Source of the DNA: Candidatus Eiseniibacteriota bacterium
GTDB taxonomy: Bacteria > Eisenbacteria > RBG-16-71-46
Reading direction: 5' to 3'
DNA: 53,464 nt
Assembly: GCA_005893295.1 (NCBI GenBank)
Contig: VBOY01000007.1
Span: 27,591-81,054 of the forward strand
A model generated the notes under the pieces. The model was not told where the DNA came from. It did not search any database and worked only from the letters and a program-made list of their open reading frames with translations. Of the stretch, positions 53,104 through 53,464 are shown in pieces; within the stretch, counting starts at the first letter, position 1; every line of letters begins with the position of its first letter. The position numbers and the translations under genes were made by a program.

Positions 53104-53464
53104 TTAGTACCGCAGACCAGCCTTGGCCATCCGCGCGCCCGCTTCCGAGAGACGCTGCTCCGTGTCGGACAGCGCCACTCGCACGAAGCCCTCGCCCGCG
53201 CGACCAAAGCCCGACCCCGGAGCGACCACGACCCCGGTTTGCTCGAGCAGCTCGCGGGTGAAGTCCATCGAGCTTGCCGAGCGACGCGAAATGGGCAGCC
53301 ACACGTACAGCGTCGCCTTGGGCGGCTCGACCGGGTAGCCGAGAGGGGCGATCGCCTCGAGGAAGGCGTCGCGCCGCCGGCGATAGAGGGCGGCGGCCTC
53401 GGCGCAGTAATCCTGCGGGCCCGAGAGCACCGCGATCGCCGCGCGTTGAATCGCCATGAAGACG
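53104..53464 (-). CDS. PLP-dependent class I/II aminotransferase (C-terminal part; 5' end outside window)
   Basis: The last 119 residues of a fold-type I aminotransferase: VFMAIQRAAIAVLSGPQDYC, RRRRDAFLEAIAPLGYPVEP, PKATLYVWLPI, ELLEQTGVVVAPGSGFGRAG and EGFVRVALSDTEQRLSEAGA (the Arg that binds the substrate carboxylate is in FVRVAL). This is the small domain of the aspartate/LL-diaminopimelate aminotransferase group; the PLP-Lys is beyond the window edge. The internal ATG 53457 is not the start. Stop TAA at 53104-53106. Confidence 0.9.
   Translation of the reverse strand, partial: VFMAIQRAAIAVLSGPQDYCAEAAALYRRRRDAFLEAIAPLGYPVEPPKATLYVWLPISRRSASSMDFTRELLEQTGVVVAPGSGFGRAGEGFVRVALSDTEQRLSEAGARMAKAGLRY

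Overview
This window is about 53 kb of GC-rich bacterial chromosome carrying mostly core genes. The cell is a diderm: it has LPS heptose genes (rfaE1/rfaE2), the LPS-export permeases lptF/lptG, a c-heme outer-membrane barrel and a type 9 secretion system (T9SS) translocon, SprA. SprA outside typical Bacteroidota, a secreted protein with a FlgD/sorting-type C-terminus, very high GC and many GTG/TTG starts together suggest an FCB-group lineage such as Candidatus Eisenbacteria or a relative. That placement is inference; no rRNA gene is present.

Layout. 1-7 kb: a truncated secreted protein, a CXXCH-bearing porin-like protein, a hybrid histidine kinase, and two cysteine-less peroxiredoxin-like proteins facing each other across a 191-bp MITE-like element, then a UroD-like enzyme. 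7-14 kb: a damaged TonB-like gene and a damaged GNAT gene, rfaE1-rfaE2, a frameshifted aldehyde dehydrogenase, sucC-sucD and ndk. 14-22 kb: yceD-rpmF-plsX-fabH-fabD-fabG-acpP-fabF-rnc. 22-26 kb: a TPR protein and an ECF sigma / anti-sigma / HtrA-like operon whose HtrA has lost catalytic His and Asp. 26-31 kb: aroB-aroQ-accB-pilT-accC-comB. 31-34 kb: lptF-lptG on the minus strand. 34-41 kb: sprA, overlapped by a glutaminyl-cyclase-like gene. 41-53 kb: rimP-nusA-infB-(ylxP+rbfA fusion)-truB-ribF-rpsO-pnp-M16 protease, a DinB-like gene and the end of an aminotransferase gene.

Two window-wide patterns matter most. First, a promoter grammar can be read directly: TTGRNN-like -35 boxes, 17-bp spacers and -10 boxes of the form TAnnnT, often TAGnnT. 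At several genes (tonB-like, GNAT, rfaE1, aroB, lptF) the predicted transcription start lies 0-6 nt from the start codon, which suggests leaderless mRNAs. Second, at least five genes carry short deletions or frameshifts (tonB-like, GNAT, aldehyde dehydrogenase, accC, lptG). Two of these are normally essential, so assembly or sequencing loss must be excluded before any biological reading.

The best candidates for new biology are the translationally coupled SprA + glutaminyl-cyclase-like pair, the ECF operon with an apparent pseudoprotease, the single-heme outer-membrane barrel, and a terminator-like hairpin placed directly at the predicted 5' end of the rimP-nusA-infB transcript.
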